Positions 51,803 to 61,856 of a DNA stretch of 64,000 nucleotides are shown in pieces (positions within the stretch are counted from its first letter, which is position 1; the number at the start of each line of letters is the position of its first letter). The notes under the pieces are model-generated. The model searched no databases. It worked only from the letters and a program-made list of their open reading frames with translations, and was not told the DNA's origin. A program made the translations under genes and the position numbers. The stretch lies in NCBI RefSeq assembly GCF_002234575.2, contig NZ_CP022464.2, forward strand, positions 4,154,001 to 4,218,000, in the 5' to 3' direction. This DNA comes from Enterocloster bolteae (GTDB lineage: Bacteria; Bacillota; Clostridia; Lachnospirales; Lachnospiraceae).

Positions 51803-52639
51803 TTATAATGCCTCGACTGCCTTTACAGCCTCATCAAACCACGGCATTTCAAGATATTCCACCCGTCCTGCATCCACCATCTGGGCAATGGCAGGATCAA
51901 TTGGTATCTGAGCCAGGACCTTGATGCCGTGCTCTGCCGCGATTTCCTCTACATGGCCTTCTCCGAATACGCTGATGCGTTTGCCGCAGTCGGGACATTC
52001 CAGATAACTCATATTTTCCACAACTCCCACAATGGGGATATCCATCTTCTTTGCCATGTTCACTGCTTTGGCTACAATCATTCCAACCAGTTCCTGCGGT
52101 GAGGTGACAATGATGATGCCGTCCACAGGCAGGGACTGGAATACGGTCAGGGGTACATCGCCTGTGCCCGGCGGCATATCCACGAACATATAATCCACAT
52201 CCTGCCATAAGGTCTCAGACCAGAACTGTTTCACGGCTCCCGCAATCACAGGGCCTCTCCAGATAACCGGATCCGTATCCTTATCCAGAAGCAGGTTGGC
52301 GGACATGACTTCCACGCCTTCCATGGACTTGGCCGGAAGCATCAGTTTGCCGTCAGGTGATGTGGCCACGCCCTCATTGCCGATTCCAAAGGCCATGGGA
52401 ATGGACGGACCTGTAATGTCAGCGTCCAGGACAGCTGTTTTCTTGCCCTTGCGGTTCATGCTCACTGCCAGCATGGAGGTGACTAAGGACTTGCCCACGC
52501 CCCCCTTGCCGCTGACAACGCCAATTACTTTCTTTACGGAGCTGGCCGGATTCAGTGCCTCCAGGAACTCACTTTTATCTGCCTTGCGGCTGTCGCAGTT
52601 TGCACTGCAGGAGCCGCAGTCATGGTTACATTCACTCAT
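51803..52639 (-). CDS. mrp: Mrp/NBP35-family Fe-S cluster carrier ATPase
   Basis: 278 residues. An N-terminal Cys array CNHDCGSCSANC precedes the deviant Walker A GVVSGKGGVGKSLVT, DADITGPS, and the C-terminal cluster motif YLECPDCGK. Carries and transfers Fe-S clusters. AAGGAG precedes the ATG. Confidence 0.93.
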   Translation of the reverse strand: MSECNHDCGSCSANCDSRKADKSEFLEALNPASSVKKVIGVVSGKGGVGKSLVTSMLAVSMNRKGKKTAVLDADITGPSIPMAFGIGNEGVATSPDGKLMLPAKSMEGVEVMSANLLLDKDTDPVIWRGPVIAGAVKQFWSETLWQDVDYMFVDMPPGTGDVPLTVFQSLPVDGIIIVTSPQELVGMIVAKAVNMAKKMDIPIVGVVENMSYLECPDCGKRISVFGEGHVEEIAAEHGIKVLAQIPIDPAIAQMVDAGRVEYLEMPWFDEAVKAVEAL

Positions 52640-52738
52640 TTTTTTGTTCTCCTTCCAATATTTCTAAACCTAATTTTCATTATAAATCCATTTCACAAGA
52701 TTGTCCATTGTTTTCTGGCTGCCGTCACTCTCCTGCCG
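52640..52738. repeat. short gap with a 14-bp duplication at the fliB end
   Basis: CTGCCGTCACTCTC is exactly doubled (52719-52746), followed by a diverged third unit to 52762. It spans the fliB stop codon, so copy number could change the C-terminus. Confidence 0.75.
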
Positions 52739-53896
52739 TCACTCTCCACTGCCATCACTTTCCACCGCGGCCAGCAGACGCCTGAGGGCAAATCCCGGCC
52801 GCCTGACCACTGCTTCCTCCAACACTGCCTTATTGGAATCCGAGTGTTCCACTTCCCGGGAAAACCGGTGGGCCCCATCCGCAAAATCCAAAAAAGTAAG
52901 CCTGCCGCCCTGGTCTGTCCACAGAGCCTGGGCCAGCTCCTCAATCAGCAGGGTGGCTGTTGCCGCCATCTTCATTTTTCCATAGGGATTCCCGTTGTAA
53001 ACAGCCCCGCAGAAATAGGTGAACACAAAATACACCATGAGCTGTTCCTTAAGCACCGGCAGCCGTTTTCCAATCTCACTTTCCAGGAATGCCCTGCGCC
53101 GCGTCTCATATGCCTGCCTGCCCTTCCCGTAAAGAGCTGCCTTCATCCCGGAGACAAAGGCCGGCCAGTCCTTTCCCAGAACCTCCATTTCGGAAAACAG
53201 GGAAAAGGCCTCCTCCATGACCTCATACCTGGAACAGGACGCCCTGTCCCAGCCTGAAGGAAGCCGTCTGCGCCCCGCCGCCCTGCGGTACCGCTCTATA
53301 AGCCCGTCCGCCTCATAGAGCCGCCCTTTTCTGATACGGGCCTGAAGGTCGTGGGCCAGTCCCAGGCACATGGATGTCCTGTCTTCCCAAGACCAGGTAC
53401 GGTCTCTGAGGATATCCAGTGCCAGTTCCCTGGCATCCATCAGCTTGGTAAAGAGAAAGAAGTCAAAGTCCTCATATGTCTCCTGGCGCTCATCCTCCCT
53501 GGTAAGAAACCGCACCGGTTCCTCACAGCCCAATATGATTGTTGCCGCCTCTATGCAGGAAAGGCAGAGCGTCATTTCCCTGCATCCCTCAAATTCTTCT
53601 ATATGCCTGGGATATGTGCGGCAGGTACGGCACAGGTACTCCGGCCCGGCCTCACTGTAGATGTCGCATAGATTTTCCTCATTTAAAAACGCGCACCGTC
53701 CATGGTACTGCTTAAAGGAACCTTCCTTCCAATGAATGGAATTATGGAGCCTGCTGCCAAAGGGTCCGTCCATGTTCCTGTACTTCTTAAGGGATGCGCT
53801 GTCAATCATGATGCCCCATCCCGCGCAGCAGGTGTCCGGACAGCCGGACGCAGTACATTTAAAATGATTGTAATAGTGGGGAAATGTGTATATCAT
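52739..53896 (-). CDS. fliB: flagellin lysine N-methylase
   Basis: 385 residues. The Cys-rich front, CTASGCPDTCCAGWG with GRCAFLNEENLCDIY, and CRTCRTYPR with CLSCIEAA are typical of FliB, which methylates flagellin lysines with a radical-SAM or Fe-S-dependent reaction. ATG 53896 follows AAGGAGG. Starts ten bases after the HD gene, in the same direction. No flagellar structural gene is in the window. Confidence 0.85.
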   Translation of the reverse strand: MIYTFPHYYNHFKCTASGCPDTCCAGWGIMIDSASLKKYRNMDGPFGSRLHNSIHWKEGSFKQYHGRCAFLNEENLCDIYSEAGPEYLCRTCRTYPRHIEEFEGCREMTLCLSCIEAATIILGCEEPVRFLTREDERQETYEDFDFFLFTKLMDARELALDILRDRTWSWEDRTSMCLGLAHDLQARIRKGRLYEADGLIERYRRAAGRRRLPSGWDRASCSRYEVMEEAFSLFSEMEVLGKDWPAFVSGMKAALYGKGRQAYETRRRAFLESEIGKRLPVLKEQLMVYFVFTYFCGAVYNGNPYGKMKMAATATLLIEELAQALWTDQGGRLTFLDFADGAHRFSREVEHSDSNKAVLEEAVVRRPGFALRRLLAAVESDGSGE

Positions 53897-53906
53897 TTGT
53901 ACCTCC

Positions 53907-54506
53907 TTATAAATGCTGCAGCCTTCCCCCGCAGGGCAGCGCTTCATAGATGGTGCATCCCATCTGTTCTTCAAAATAATCCTTTATTTCCAGCACCCTT
54001 TTCCACCGGGGAATGGTGCTGGGATGAACCCCGTACCGGATGGTCACGTCCACGAACCTGGTTTCCAGAGGACAGAATCCCGTAGGCAGGGCCAGGCTGT
54101 CGCAGAGCTGTACCAGACGGTCATAATCGTCATAGACTGCCCCGGAAATGAATTCCTTCATAAATTCATAATCCTGGGGCGTCACGTCAAACTCACCAAT
54201 GGACGTGCCTATATCCTGTATCATGAACGCATGGCTCATACAGATTCTGGCAGCCTCCTCCCATCCGTGTTCCATGCATCTGCGGTATCCGTCTAACAGA
54301 TGGCGCTCCGATGTCCGGCCCGCATATCTGCCTGTATCGTGAAGGAGGCCCAGCACATAGGCCCGGTCCCGGTCCATGTGGCTGCACCTGGAAGCTATGC
54401 TCTCACAGGCAGCTGCCACGTACAGGGAATGCTCCTTCCAGGGTCCCGGATTTAAATCCGCCGCCCACTTAAGCTCTTTATTTGCCCTCTCTCTGTCCGG
54501 TATCAT
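53907..54506 (-). CDS. HD-domain phosphohydrolase
   Basis: 199 residues. HSLYVAAACESI, LGLLHDTGR (the HD pair) and ARICMSHAF supply metal-binding His and Asp. Similar to putative hydrolases of nucleotide-type substrates; substrate unknown. Upstream AGGAGG precedes the ATG. Probably co-transcribed with fliB. Confidence 0.85.
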   Translation of the reverse strand: MIPDRERANKELKWAADLNPGPWKEHSLYVAAACESIASRCSHMDRDRAYVLGLLHDTGRYAGRTSERHLLDGYRRCMEHGWEEAARICMSHAFMIQDIGTSIGEFDVTPQDYEFMKEFISGAVYDDYDRLVQLCDSLALPTGFCPLETRFVDVTIRYGVHPSTIPRWKRVLEIKDYFEEQMGCTIYEALPCGGRLQHL

Positions 54507-54773
54507 TGTGTCCCTCCTGCTTTCATTCTTCCGGTTTCCCGCCTTCCCAGGCAGAAACCCCCTGTTGTTTTAACGGAACTCCGTTTATTGTACTACCAAA
54601 TCATACAGATATCTACCTTGTATTTAAGATTTAACATGGGAATCCCTTACAACATGCCGCAGCATATCTGAGACAGCAATGTCCCGCCGCAGCAAATGCT
54701 TGGCTGCGGCGGGACATTGTATCCATCTGTTATTATAATCTGGTTCCGGTCCTTAAAAACGGTCCGGGCGCTC
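54507..54773. other. intergenic region with hairpins
   Basis: 267 bp between the HD gene and the dehydrogenase gene. Includes AACGGAACTCCGTT (54573-54586), an inverted repeat that may be an operator, and the long hairpin at 54677-54719. Confidence 0.55.
54677..54719 (-). terminator. 17-bp hairpin ending the purine-catabolism cluster
   Basis: CAATGTCCCGCCGCAGC (54677-54693) / GCTGCGGCGGGACATTG (54703-54719), loop 9, about 55 bases after the stop. No T-run on the minus strand, so it may also be a stabilising hairpin. Confidence 0.6.
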
Positions 54774-57044
54774 CTATTTTGCCAATGACAATGCCTCCAG
54801 CACGTCCTCCGGACGGATGGGAAGCTTGTAAAACTGCCTGCCCACTGCATTGGACACTGCGTTGGCTATGGCCGGCGCCACCGGGACAACAGCGCACTCT
54901 CCGATGGACTTGGCTCCGTAAGGACCTGTCTCCTCCTCGGAGTCCAGGAAATCCACGGAAAGCTTTGGCATTTCCTTCACGTTAAGGATGTGGTATTTCT
55001 TGAAACTGCTGGTCTGGTTCCTGCCCGTGCTGTCCAGCTTCATCTCCTCGCAGAGGGCATAGCCCAGACCCATGGAAATACCACCCTCCAGCTGTCCGGT
55101 GATGCCCATTGGATTCACCACCCGTCCCACGTCATGGACTGCGGCGTATTCCAGAACCTTAATCCCGCCGGTGACCGTGTCCACCTGCACCTTTGCAAAA
55201 TGGGCTCCGCTGCTCATGGGGCCTGCCTCTGAGTGGAACATATAGGAGCAGCTTAAATCCTCTTGATGCTTTTCCCTGGCATGAACCGCAATCTCCTTCA
55301 TGCTGACAAACTTCCTGTGAATATCCACGCACCACACTGCATCGTCGTGGAAATCCAGGTTATCCGTGGTGGTATCCAGAAGCTCTGCCGCCAGTACAGC
55401 TATCTTGTCACGCATGATTTGGGCTGTTTTCACTGCCGCGTGGCCGCTGGTGTAGGTGCCTCTGGACGCGTAGGCTCCCAGATCCGACATGGCCGCGTCC
55501 GTGTCCGTCTTTATGTAGGCGATATGGTCCAGCGGGATGCCCAGCACCTCGGAAATCAGCATGCACTGGGTGGTCACGGATCCATTTCCCATATCCGAGG
55601 TTCCGGTGGTAAACACGATGGTCCCGTCCTCGTTCATCTTGATGGTGATGCCCGTGATATCCGGCATGAAGGGGAACATGGATGTTCCGTGGGAACCGCA
55701 GGCCATGCCCACTCCTATGAGGTAGCGGCCCTTCTCCTTCCTGGATGCCTCCATCTGCTTTTTGGCCTCGTACCAGTCGATGAGCTCCCGTCCGCGGACC
55801 ACGCAGTCCTTCAGGCGGAAGTTGCCAAAGGATTCCCCGTCATTGCAGGCCGCCTCAAAGGGATCCGCCAGGTTCTTAAGGAACACGTCAGACGGGTCCA
55901 GGCGCAGGCTCTGGGCAATCTCGTTCATCATGGACGATACAGGGAAAAACTGCTGCGGGGAACCAAATCCCCTCATGGCGGAAGCCACCGGCGTATTGGT
56001 ATATACCGGTATTCCCCGGCACCTCATATTGCGGGTCTTTAAGAGCTTATAGAACTTGCCCCCTGCCGCCCAGCACACGGACATAGTGGCGCTGGTGTGG
56101 GCGCCTGCGTTTAAGATCATGGTCTCATCGGCTGCAGTGATGGTTCCGTCCTTTTTCACTGCCATGGTCAAATCCACCTTGGCAGCATGGCGGGTGCGGG
56201 TACAGCAGAATTCCTCGGTCCTGTTGTAGACCATTTTCACGGGACGGCCGGTCTTTATGGCTAAGAGGGCTGTCACCGGCTCTGTGACCAGGTCAATCTT
56301 ACCGCCGAAGCCGCCGCCCATCACCGGACTGATAACGCGTATCTTGCTCATGGGCAGCTCGAAAATACGCTGCAGATTGATTCTCTGGCCAAAGGCATCC
56401 TGGGTAGGCGTCCACACGGTCAGCTTGCCGTCCGCATCATACTCCGCAATGGAGACATGTGTCTCAAGGGAACAGTGGTTCACGGCCGGCATCTCGTATC
56501 TGTGCCGGAAAACATGGTCCGCATCCCTTATGGCGCCGTCCACGTCACCGCCGGAGTTGTTGGATTCCATGATGATATTGCCGCCCTGATGAATGGGGTA
56601 GGCGTCCTCCTTCATGGCTTCCTCCGGATCCAGATAGAAGGGAAGCTCCTCATATTCCACAGAGATAAGGGAAAGGGCTTTTCTTGCAATCTCCTCTGTG
56701 TCGGCCGCCACAGCCGCCACCTTATCCCCCACAAAGCGGACGGTCTGGTCAAACACCAGCTCGGAGGGATTGATGTCCTTATCCTCACCGTTTCCATTGT
56801 AACGGTTCTTGGGAGAATCCTTGTAGCAGACAACGGCATGGACCCCCTCCAGAGCCTGGGCCTGGGTGGTGTCAATGGACTTAATCCTGGCATGGGGAAC
56901 GGGTGAAAATAAAATCTTGGCATACAGCATTCCGGGCAGCTTCATATCGGCCACATACCGCATCTGCCCTGTCACCTTCATGGCGGCATCCCTGACCGGC
57001 ACGCTTTTTCCTATCATTCCATTCTTGGGTATCTCACATGACAT
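54774..57044 (-). CDS. molybdenum hydroxylase large subunit, xanthine dehydrogenase type (copy 1)
   Basis: 756 residues. Molybdopterin-site motifs GGGFGGKIDL and RGFGSPQQ are present, and GAKSIGECAVVPVAPAI holds the catalytic Glu region. The substrate is a purine or related N-heterocycle by context, with an NCS2 permease three genes away. The Fe-S subunit precedes it by two bases. No FAD subunit is encoded here. Confidence 0.9.
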   Translation of the reverse strand: MSCEIPKNGMIGKSVPVRDAAMKVTGQMRYVADMKLPGMLYAKILFSPVPHARIKSIDTTQAQALEGVHAVVCYKDSPKNRYNGNGEDKDINPSELVFDQTVRFVGDKVAAVAADTEEIARKALSLISVEYEELPFYLDPEEAMKEDAYPIHQGGNIIMESNNSGGDVDGAIRDADHVFRHRYEMPAVNHCSLETHVSIAEYDADGKLTVWTPTQDAFGQRINLQRIFELPMSKIRVISPVMGGGFGGKIDLVTEPVTALLAIKTGRPVKMVYNRTEEFCCTRTRHAAKVDLTMAVKKDGTITAADETMILNAGAHTSATMSVCWAAGGKFYKLLKTRNMRCRGIPVYTNTPVASAMRGFGSPQQFFPVSSMMNEIAQSLRLDPSDVFLKNLADPFEAACNDGESFGNFRLKDCVVRGRELIDWYEAKKQMEASRKEKGRYLIGVGMACGSHGTSMFPFMPDITGITIKMNEDGTIVFTTGTSDMGNGSVTTQCMLISEVLGIPLDHIAYIKTDTDAAMSDLGAYASRGTYTSGHAAVKTAQIMRDKIAVLAAELLDTTTDNLDFHDDAVWCVDIHRKFVSMKEIAVHAREKHQEDLSCSYMFHSEAGPMSSGAHFAKVQVDTVTGGIKVLEYAAVHDVGRVVNPMGITGQLEGGISMGLGYALCEEMKLDSTGRNQTSSFKKYHILNVKEMPKLSVDFLDSEEETGPYGAKSIGECAVVPVAPAIANAVSNAVGRQFYKLPIRPEDVLEALSLAK

Positions 57045-57046
57045 AG

Positions 57047-57526
57047 CTATCTTCCCTCCTTTCTCATGACCTGGGCCGCACGCTTAACAGCCTCCAGTAT
57101 TTTCACGTAACCGGTACACCGGCACAGGTTTCCCTTCATGGCTTCCTTGATTTCCTCCTCCGTTGGATCCGGATTCTTATCCAGAAGAGCCTTGGCAGCC
57201 ATGACCATGCCCGGAGTGCAGAAACCGCACTGCACGGCGCCGCAGTCAATGAATGCCTGCTGGATGGGGTGAAGGCTTACATGGCCAGGTGATATTCCTT
57301 CAATGGTTTCAATAGCCTTCCCTCCCATATCCATTGCCCTCACGGAACAGGAGTTGACAGCCTCGCCGTCAATGATGACCTTGCAGGAGCCGCAGTCACC
57401 TGTACTGCATCCGCATTTGGTGCCTGTCAGGTCCATGACCTCCCGCAGGGTGTAAAGCAGGGTCCAGTTTTTTTCCACTGCTATATTATAAGTTCTTCCG
57501 TTAACGTTTAATGCTACTAATTCCAT
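57047..57526 (-). CDS. molybdenum hydroxylase [2Fe-2S] subunit (copy 1)
   Basis: 159 residues with two clusters: N-terminal CGCSTGDCGSC with the later Cys of NSC, and C-terminal CGFCTPGM and CRCTGY. Passes electrons from the Mo centre. GGGAGG precedes the ATG. Confidence 0.93.
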   Translation of the reverse strand: MELVALNVNGRTYNIAVEKNWTLLYTLREVMDLTGTKCGCSTGDCGSCKVIIDGEAVNSCSVRAMDMGGKAIETIEGISPGHVSLHPIQQAFIDCGAVQCGFCTPGMVMAAKALLDKNPDPTEEEIKEAMKGNLCRCTGYVKILEAVKRAAQVMRKEGR

Positions 57527-57556
57527 CTTGACCTCCCTATCAGTTATATTCTGCCT

Positions 57557-58873
57557 CTATGCCTCTTCCTTTTTTTCGCCGGGAAGAATGATATTCAGTA
57601 CCAGGGCAGTGATGGCCGTACCGGAAATACCGGTAAACAGCGTAACTACCGTGGAGGGAAGGAACGCAAGGGTTCCTGCGGCCTGGGCAAAGTTGCCGCC
57701 GATTCCCACTGCCGCCGCCAGGGCGATGATGGTAAAGTTTCTCTTGTTGTTCTCGTCAAAGCCAATAACCTTGATACCGCTGGCAATGATGTTTCCAAAG
57801 GTAACCAGCAGGATGCCGCCTAAAACCGGATTGGGAATCAGGGCCAGCACCTGGGAGAACTTGGGGAATATGGCCATGAGGCCGAAGATAACGCCTGCAA
57901 TGGCTGTTACAAACCTGGAAGCCACGCCGGACATAACCTCCACGCCGGAGTTCTGGGCCGCCACACACATGGGAAGGGCGTTAAACAGGGTGGAGAACAC
58001 GCCGCCCAGGGCGTCGCCGCGCACAGATGCCTTTAAGGTTTCCTTGGTGGGAAGGCCCTCGTCCGTGGCAGTGACAACACCGGTGGTGTTGCCGGAGTTC
58101 TCCATGATGGTTGCAATATGGATGATAAATACGGTGATTACGGCGCCCAGATTTACGGTCATTCCAAAGTTAAGAGGTCTGGGGACAGCTACCCAGGCCG
58201 CGCTTCCCACCTGGGAGAAATCCACCATTCCTGTTACGGAACAGAACACATAACCTGCCACCATGGCGATGAGTACTGCCAATGACTGCACAATTCCCTT
58301 TGCAAAATGGTCGATAATGACGCAGATTGCCGCGATGGCAATGCCGATTAAAAACATCTTCATGGCGTCCGGTCCCGTGGGGTTGTAATCCACCATGTCG
58401 TTCCATGCATTGAGAATCAGACACATTCCCACTGCCAGAACCACAGAACCGGTTACTGCGGGCGTAAAGTATTTGTACAGTTTGTCAATCACAATGGGGC
58501 CCAGCAGGAACAGGAGCAGCGTGCCAAGACAGGCAGCACCAAAGGCTCCCGGAATTCCGATGTTGGGATCATTGGCAAACAGCACCATTGGCGTGATGAG
58601 GGTCCAGCTTCCCGCAGATACCAGGGGCAGCCTGGCGCCAATCTGAAACTTGCCGATGCGGATTCCCAGAGACTGAATCAGCGTGGTGATACAGCAGGCA
58701 AACAATCCGCACTGTATCAGAAACGCCGTGTCGGCCGAGTTCATTCCGGCACCGCTTGCCAGCATGATGGAGCCTGTCATAGAACCTGTAAAGATAGTAA
58801 ACACGTATTGAAGGGCCCAAGGTACAGCCTTACCGGCGGGAACCTTGTCGTCAAATCCATATTGCATTTTCAT
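57557..58873 (-). CDS. NCS2 uracil-xanthine permease family transporter
   Basis: 438 residues, about 14 helices. TGLT-like segments and GGVFSTLFNALPMC, NTTGVVTATDEG and ILLVTFGNIIASG fit the xanthine/urate branch rather than uracil; the exact nucleobase is not certain. Lies between the two hydroxylase pairs on the same strand, which supports purine import for them. Confidence 0.88.
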   Translation of the reverse strand: MKMQYGFDDKVPAGKAVPWALQYVFTIFTGSMTGSIMLASGAGMNSADTAFLIQCGLFACCITTLIQSLGIRIGKFQIGARLPLVSAGSWTLITPMVLFANDPNIGIPGAFGAACLGTLLLFLLGPIVIDKLYKYFTPAVTGSVVLAVGMCLILNAWNDMVDYNPTGPDAMKMFLIGIAIAAICVIIDHFAKGIVQSLAVLIAMVAGYVFCSVTGMVDFSQVGSAAWVAVPRPLNFGMTVNLGAVITVFIIHIATIMENSGNTTGVVTATDEGLPTKETLKASVRGDALGGVFSTLFNALPMCVAAQNSGVEVMSGVASRFVTAIAGVIFGLMAIFPKFSQVLALIPNPVLGGILLVTFGNIIASGIKVIGFDENNKRNFTIIALAAAVGIGGNFAQAAGTLAFLPSTVVTLFTGISGTAITALVLNIILPGEKKEEA

Positions 58874-58925
58874 AAAAATATCCCCTTTATAAGTTTTTAT
58901 ACATCAGTTGTCAAGTTACGAAATA

Positions 58926-59546
58926 CTAGAATCTTGCCTCTTTCATGATCCTGGACATTTTAGCCATTTTCCTTCCCAGGATTTCACAGTTTCTGAATCC
59001 GTCCGGGTCCTCTATCTCCGTGGATCCGTCCCCGGGATTCCACAGCATGGGGCCGGAATACATCCCTGAGCCGCCTGTACAGACCGTCATTCCCTGTGTC
59101 AGGAAAAAGTTGGTGATGGAATTCATGGTGGCCTCCTGGCCGCCGTTTCTGGTGCCGCCCACCGTGATTCCCGCCCCTACCTTGTGGGCGAAGAAATCAG
59201 GATCCTCCACTCCCTTAAGCCATGCGGAGCGGAACCGGTCAAAGAAGGTGCACAGCTGGGCCGTTATGTTCATCTCGTAGACCGGTGACGCGATAATCAC
59301 GCCGTCAGCCTCGTAAAATTTGTCGTACAGCTCCGTCATATCGTCCTTGAACACGGTACAGCGGTCGGATTTATCCCGCAGGCACTTGTTGCAGTGGATG
59401 CAGAAATTCATTTTCTTGGCGCGGAGCTCCACCAGCTCCACCTCCACGCCTTCCTCTGCATTCTTAGCCGCTTCAAGGGCTGTCTCCAGCGCCTTGTAGC
59501 AGGACTTGCGGCGCGGGCTGCCGCAGATTCCCAGTATCTTTACCAT
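58926..59546 (-). CDS. flavodoxin-fold NADPH/FMN reductase-like protein
   Basis: 206 residues. GICGSPRRKS binds FMN phosphate; CIHCNKCLRDKSDRC is a Cys array that may hold an Fe-S or metal site; ASPVYEMNITAQLCTFFDRF is typical of iron-sulfur flavoproteins. May supply or accept electrons for the hydroxylases, which lack FAD subunits. ATG 59546 follows GGGGAAG; the frame upstream lacks a site. Confidence 0.82.
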   Translation of the reverse strand: MVKILGICGSPRRKSCYKALETALEAAKNAEEGVEVELVELRAKKMNFCIHCNKCLRDKSDRCTVFKDDMTELYDKFYEADGVIIASPVYEMNITAQLCTFFDRFRSAWLKGVEDPDFFAHKVGAGITVGGTRNGGQEATMNSITNFFLTQGMTVCTGGSGMYSGPMLWNPGDGSTEIEDPDGFRNCEILGRKMAKMSRIMKEARF

Positions 59547-59591
59547 ATTCTCTTCCCCTTTCCCGGTGCAGCGCACTGCACCGTATAAAAT

Positions 59592-61856
59592 CTATTTATC
59601 TCCCAAGGCTGCCAGGACCCGGTCGGGCCTTGCCGGAAGTTCATTGATTTCCCCGCGGACCGCATTGCAGATGGCATTCACCACAGCGGGAGCCGCAGGA
59701 ACCACAGGACACTCGCCCAGGGCCTTTGCCCCGTAAGGACCGTCCGGTTCTCCCTGTGGGGTTTCCACGAAATCCATATATAGCTTTGGCATCTGGGAGG
59801 CCCGGAGCACCTTGTATTTTTTCAGTGTCTGTACCAGAGGTTTTCCGTCCCCGTCATATGCCATATCCTCGCAAAGACCGTAACCCAGTCCCATCTGTAT
59901 GGCGCCTGCCAGCTGTCCCTTAAGCATCAGGGGATTGATGGCGCGGCCGATATCGTGGACCGCCGCATATTCCAGGGGCCTTACCTCTCCGGTCAGGGTG
60001 TTTACTTCCACCTTTGCGATATGTACCCCGTAGGAGGTGGCTCCCCGTTTTGCCTCGTAAGTCTCGGCCACCATCAGCTCCCTCATGCTCACGGACTGGC
60101 AGTGGACCATCACGTCGTGAAGGGAGGCGTTTTTCTCCTCATTCTTCCTGCTCCAGGCCCTGTCGTGGTGAAGCTCGATATCATCCGGCTCTGTCTCTAA
60201 CAGCTTGGCTGCCTCAACCTGCAATTCCCGTTTCATGGCCTCAGCTGTCTTTTTGGCTGCGCTTCCTGCCACGAACACGCCCCGGCTGGAATAATCCCCA
60301 ATGTGCCAGTGGACCACATCCGTGTCCGCTGCCAGGCAGTCAATCCGGTCCATGCTGATTCCCAGCACCTCGGATACAATCTGCATCTGCATCCCCAGCG
60401 TATCGGTACCCATATCATGAGAGCCGGTGTAATAGATGCAGGATCCGTCCTCATTCATCTTAAGCATGGGGGTTGACACATCCCGGTGGGCGCCTACACA
60501 GTTGTTGCCGTGGACTCCCAGAGCCAGGCCCACCCCAATCCGTATATCCTGATTTCTTGTAGCCTCCTGCTCCTTCAGGCAAGCTTCATAGTCAATGAGC
60601 TCCAGCGCCCTCTTTAAGCAGTCCTTCGGCCTGGAATTGCCGTGGGGTTTGTGGAAAATAGGGTCGCAGCTGTCCGGGTCCACCATGTTCTTCATCTGCA
60701 GAGCCGCCATATCCATGTGAAGGAAATCCGCAATCTTCTGCATCTGTCTCTGCCATCCGAAATAGACCTGGGGCGAGCCGTACCCTCTCATGGCTCCTGC
60801 TATCTCGGTGTTGGTGTACACGGGCTGGCACTGGAAACGCATGTGGTCAATTTTATATGCCTTAAAGACCTTGTGGGACATGGCGCCGCTTACATTCAGG
60901 GCGCTGGAAGCATAGGCTCCCGTGTTGGTGTAGACTTTAAAATCCACTGCCTTTAAGGTTCCGTCTTTCATGAACCCTGTTTTAACATAGTTTACGGAAG
61001 CGTGGCGCACACGGGTGGACAGAATGCTTTCCTTTCTGTTGTACTCCACCTTCACAGGCTTTCCCGTCATCTGGGAGAGCACTGCCGCCACAGGCTCCAC
61101 CGTCACCTCCAGCTTGCCTCCGAAGGCCCCGCCGATGGCCGGCGCCACCATCCGTATCCTGTTATAGGACAGGCCGAAGATACGCGACATGATAACACGG
61201 AAGGCAAAGGTGTTCTGGCATGGACTGTATACGGTCAGCTTTCCGTTGGGAGCAAAGTCAGCTATGGCAACATGGGGCTCGATGGCCGCATGATGAATGG
61301 CCTGGGTGGTGTAACGGTCCTCAAATACATAATCGCACTCCTGAAAGGCCTCATCCACATTGCCTGCCTCTGCCCTGGAGATCCCCACAATATTTCCTCC
61401 CTCATGAATGGGCCAGGCCTCCGGCTTTATGGCTTCCTCCACATCGGTAATCACCGGGAGGGCTTCGTACTCCACCTTAATCAGGTTTACTGCCTTTTTC
61501 GCTATGTCCGGGGACTCCGCCGCCACGGCAGCCACCCTGTCTCCCACAAAGCGCACGGTGTCGTCAAAGATACGTTCCGTGTCCGGAAGCTTGTGCTCAA
61601 TAAAACGGACCGCGCTGTTGTACCGCACCTGGGGCGTGTTCTTGTAGGTGGCAACCGCCTTTACTCCGGGCAGCGCCTCAGCCGCGGAGGTGTCGATGCT
61701 CTTTATTCTGGCATGGGGAACCGTGCTTAAGAGCACCTTTGCGTAGAGCATTCCCGGCAGTTCCATATCACCTACATATATCTTCTGTCCCGTCACCTTT
61801 AAGGCAGCGTCGCCTATGGGTCTCGGTTTTCCGATTACAGTGTATTCATTGTCCAT
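59592..61856 (-). CDS. molybdenum hydroxylase large subunit (copy 2)
   Basis: 754 residues, collinear with the first copy but diverged. Motifs GGAFGGKLEV, MRGYGSPQVYF, GAKALGECPVVPAAPAVVNA. Overlaps the start of... its Fe-S subunit by 11 bp at the front. Different sequence around the substrate pocket suggests a different N-heterocycle. Confidence 0.9.
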   Translation of the reverse strand: MDNEYTVIGKPRPIGDAALKVTGQKIYVGDMELPGMLYAKVLLSTVPHARIKSIDTSAAEALPGVKAVATYKNTPQVRYNSAVRFIEHKLPDTERIFDDTVRFVGDRVAAVAAESPDIAKKAVNLIKVEYEALPVITDVEEAIKPEAWPIHEGGNIVGISRAEAGNVDEAFQECDYVFEDRYTTQAIHHAAIEPHVAIADFAPNGKLTVYSPCQNTFAFRVIMSRIFGLSYNRIRMVAPAIGGAFGGKLEVTVEPVAAVLSQMTGKPVKVEYNRKESILSTRVRHASVNYVKTGFMKDGTLKAVDFKVYTNTGAYASSALNVSGAMSHKVFKAYKIDHMRFQCQPVYTNTEIAGAMRGYGSPQVYFGWQRQMQKIADFLHMDMAALQMKNMVDPDSCDPIFHKPHGNSRPKDCLKRALELIDYEACLKEQEATRNQDIRIGVGLALGVHGNNCVGAHRDVSTPMLKMNEDGSCIYYTGSHDMGTDTLGMQMQIVSEVLGISMDRIDCLAADTDVVHWHIGDYSSRGVFVAGSAAKKTAEAMKRELQVEAAKLLETEPDDIELHHDRAWSRKNEEKNASLHDVMVHCQSVSMRELMVAETYEAKRGATSYGVHIAKVEVNTLTGEVRPLEYAAVHDIGRAINPLMLKGQLAGAIQMGLGYGLCEDMAYDGDGKPLVQTLKKYKVLRASQMPKLYMDFVETPQGEPDGPYGAKALGECPVVPAAPAVVNAICNAVRGEINELPARPDRVLAALGDK

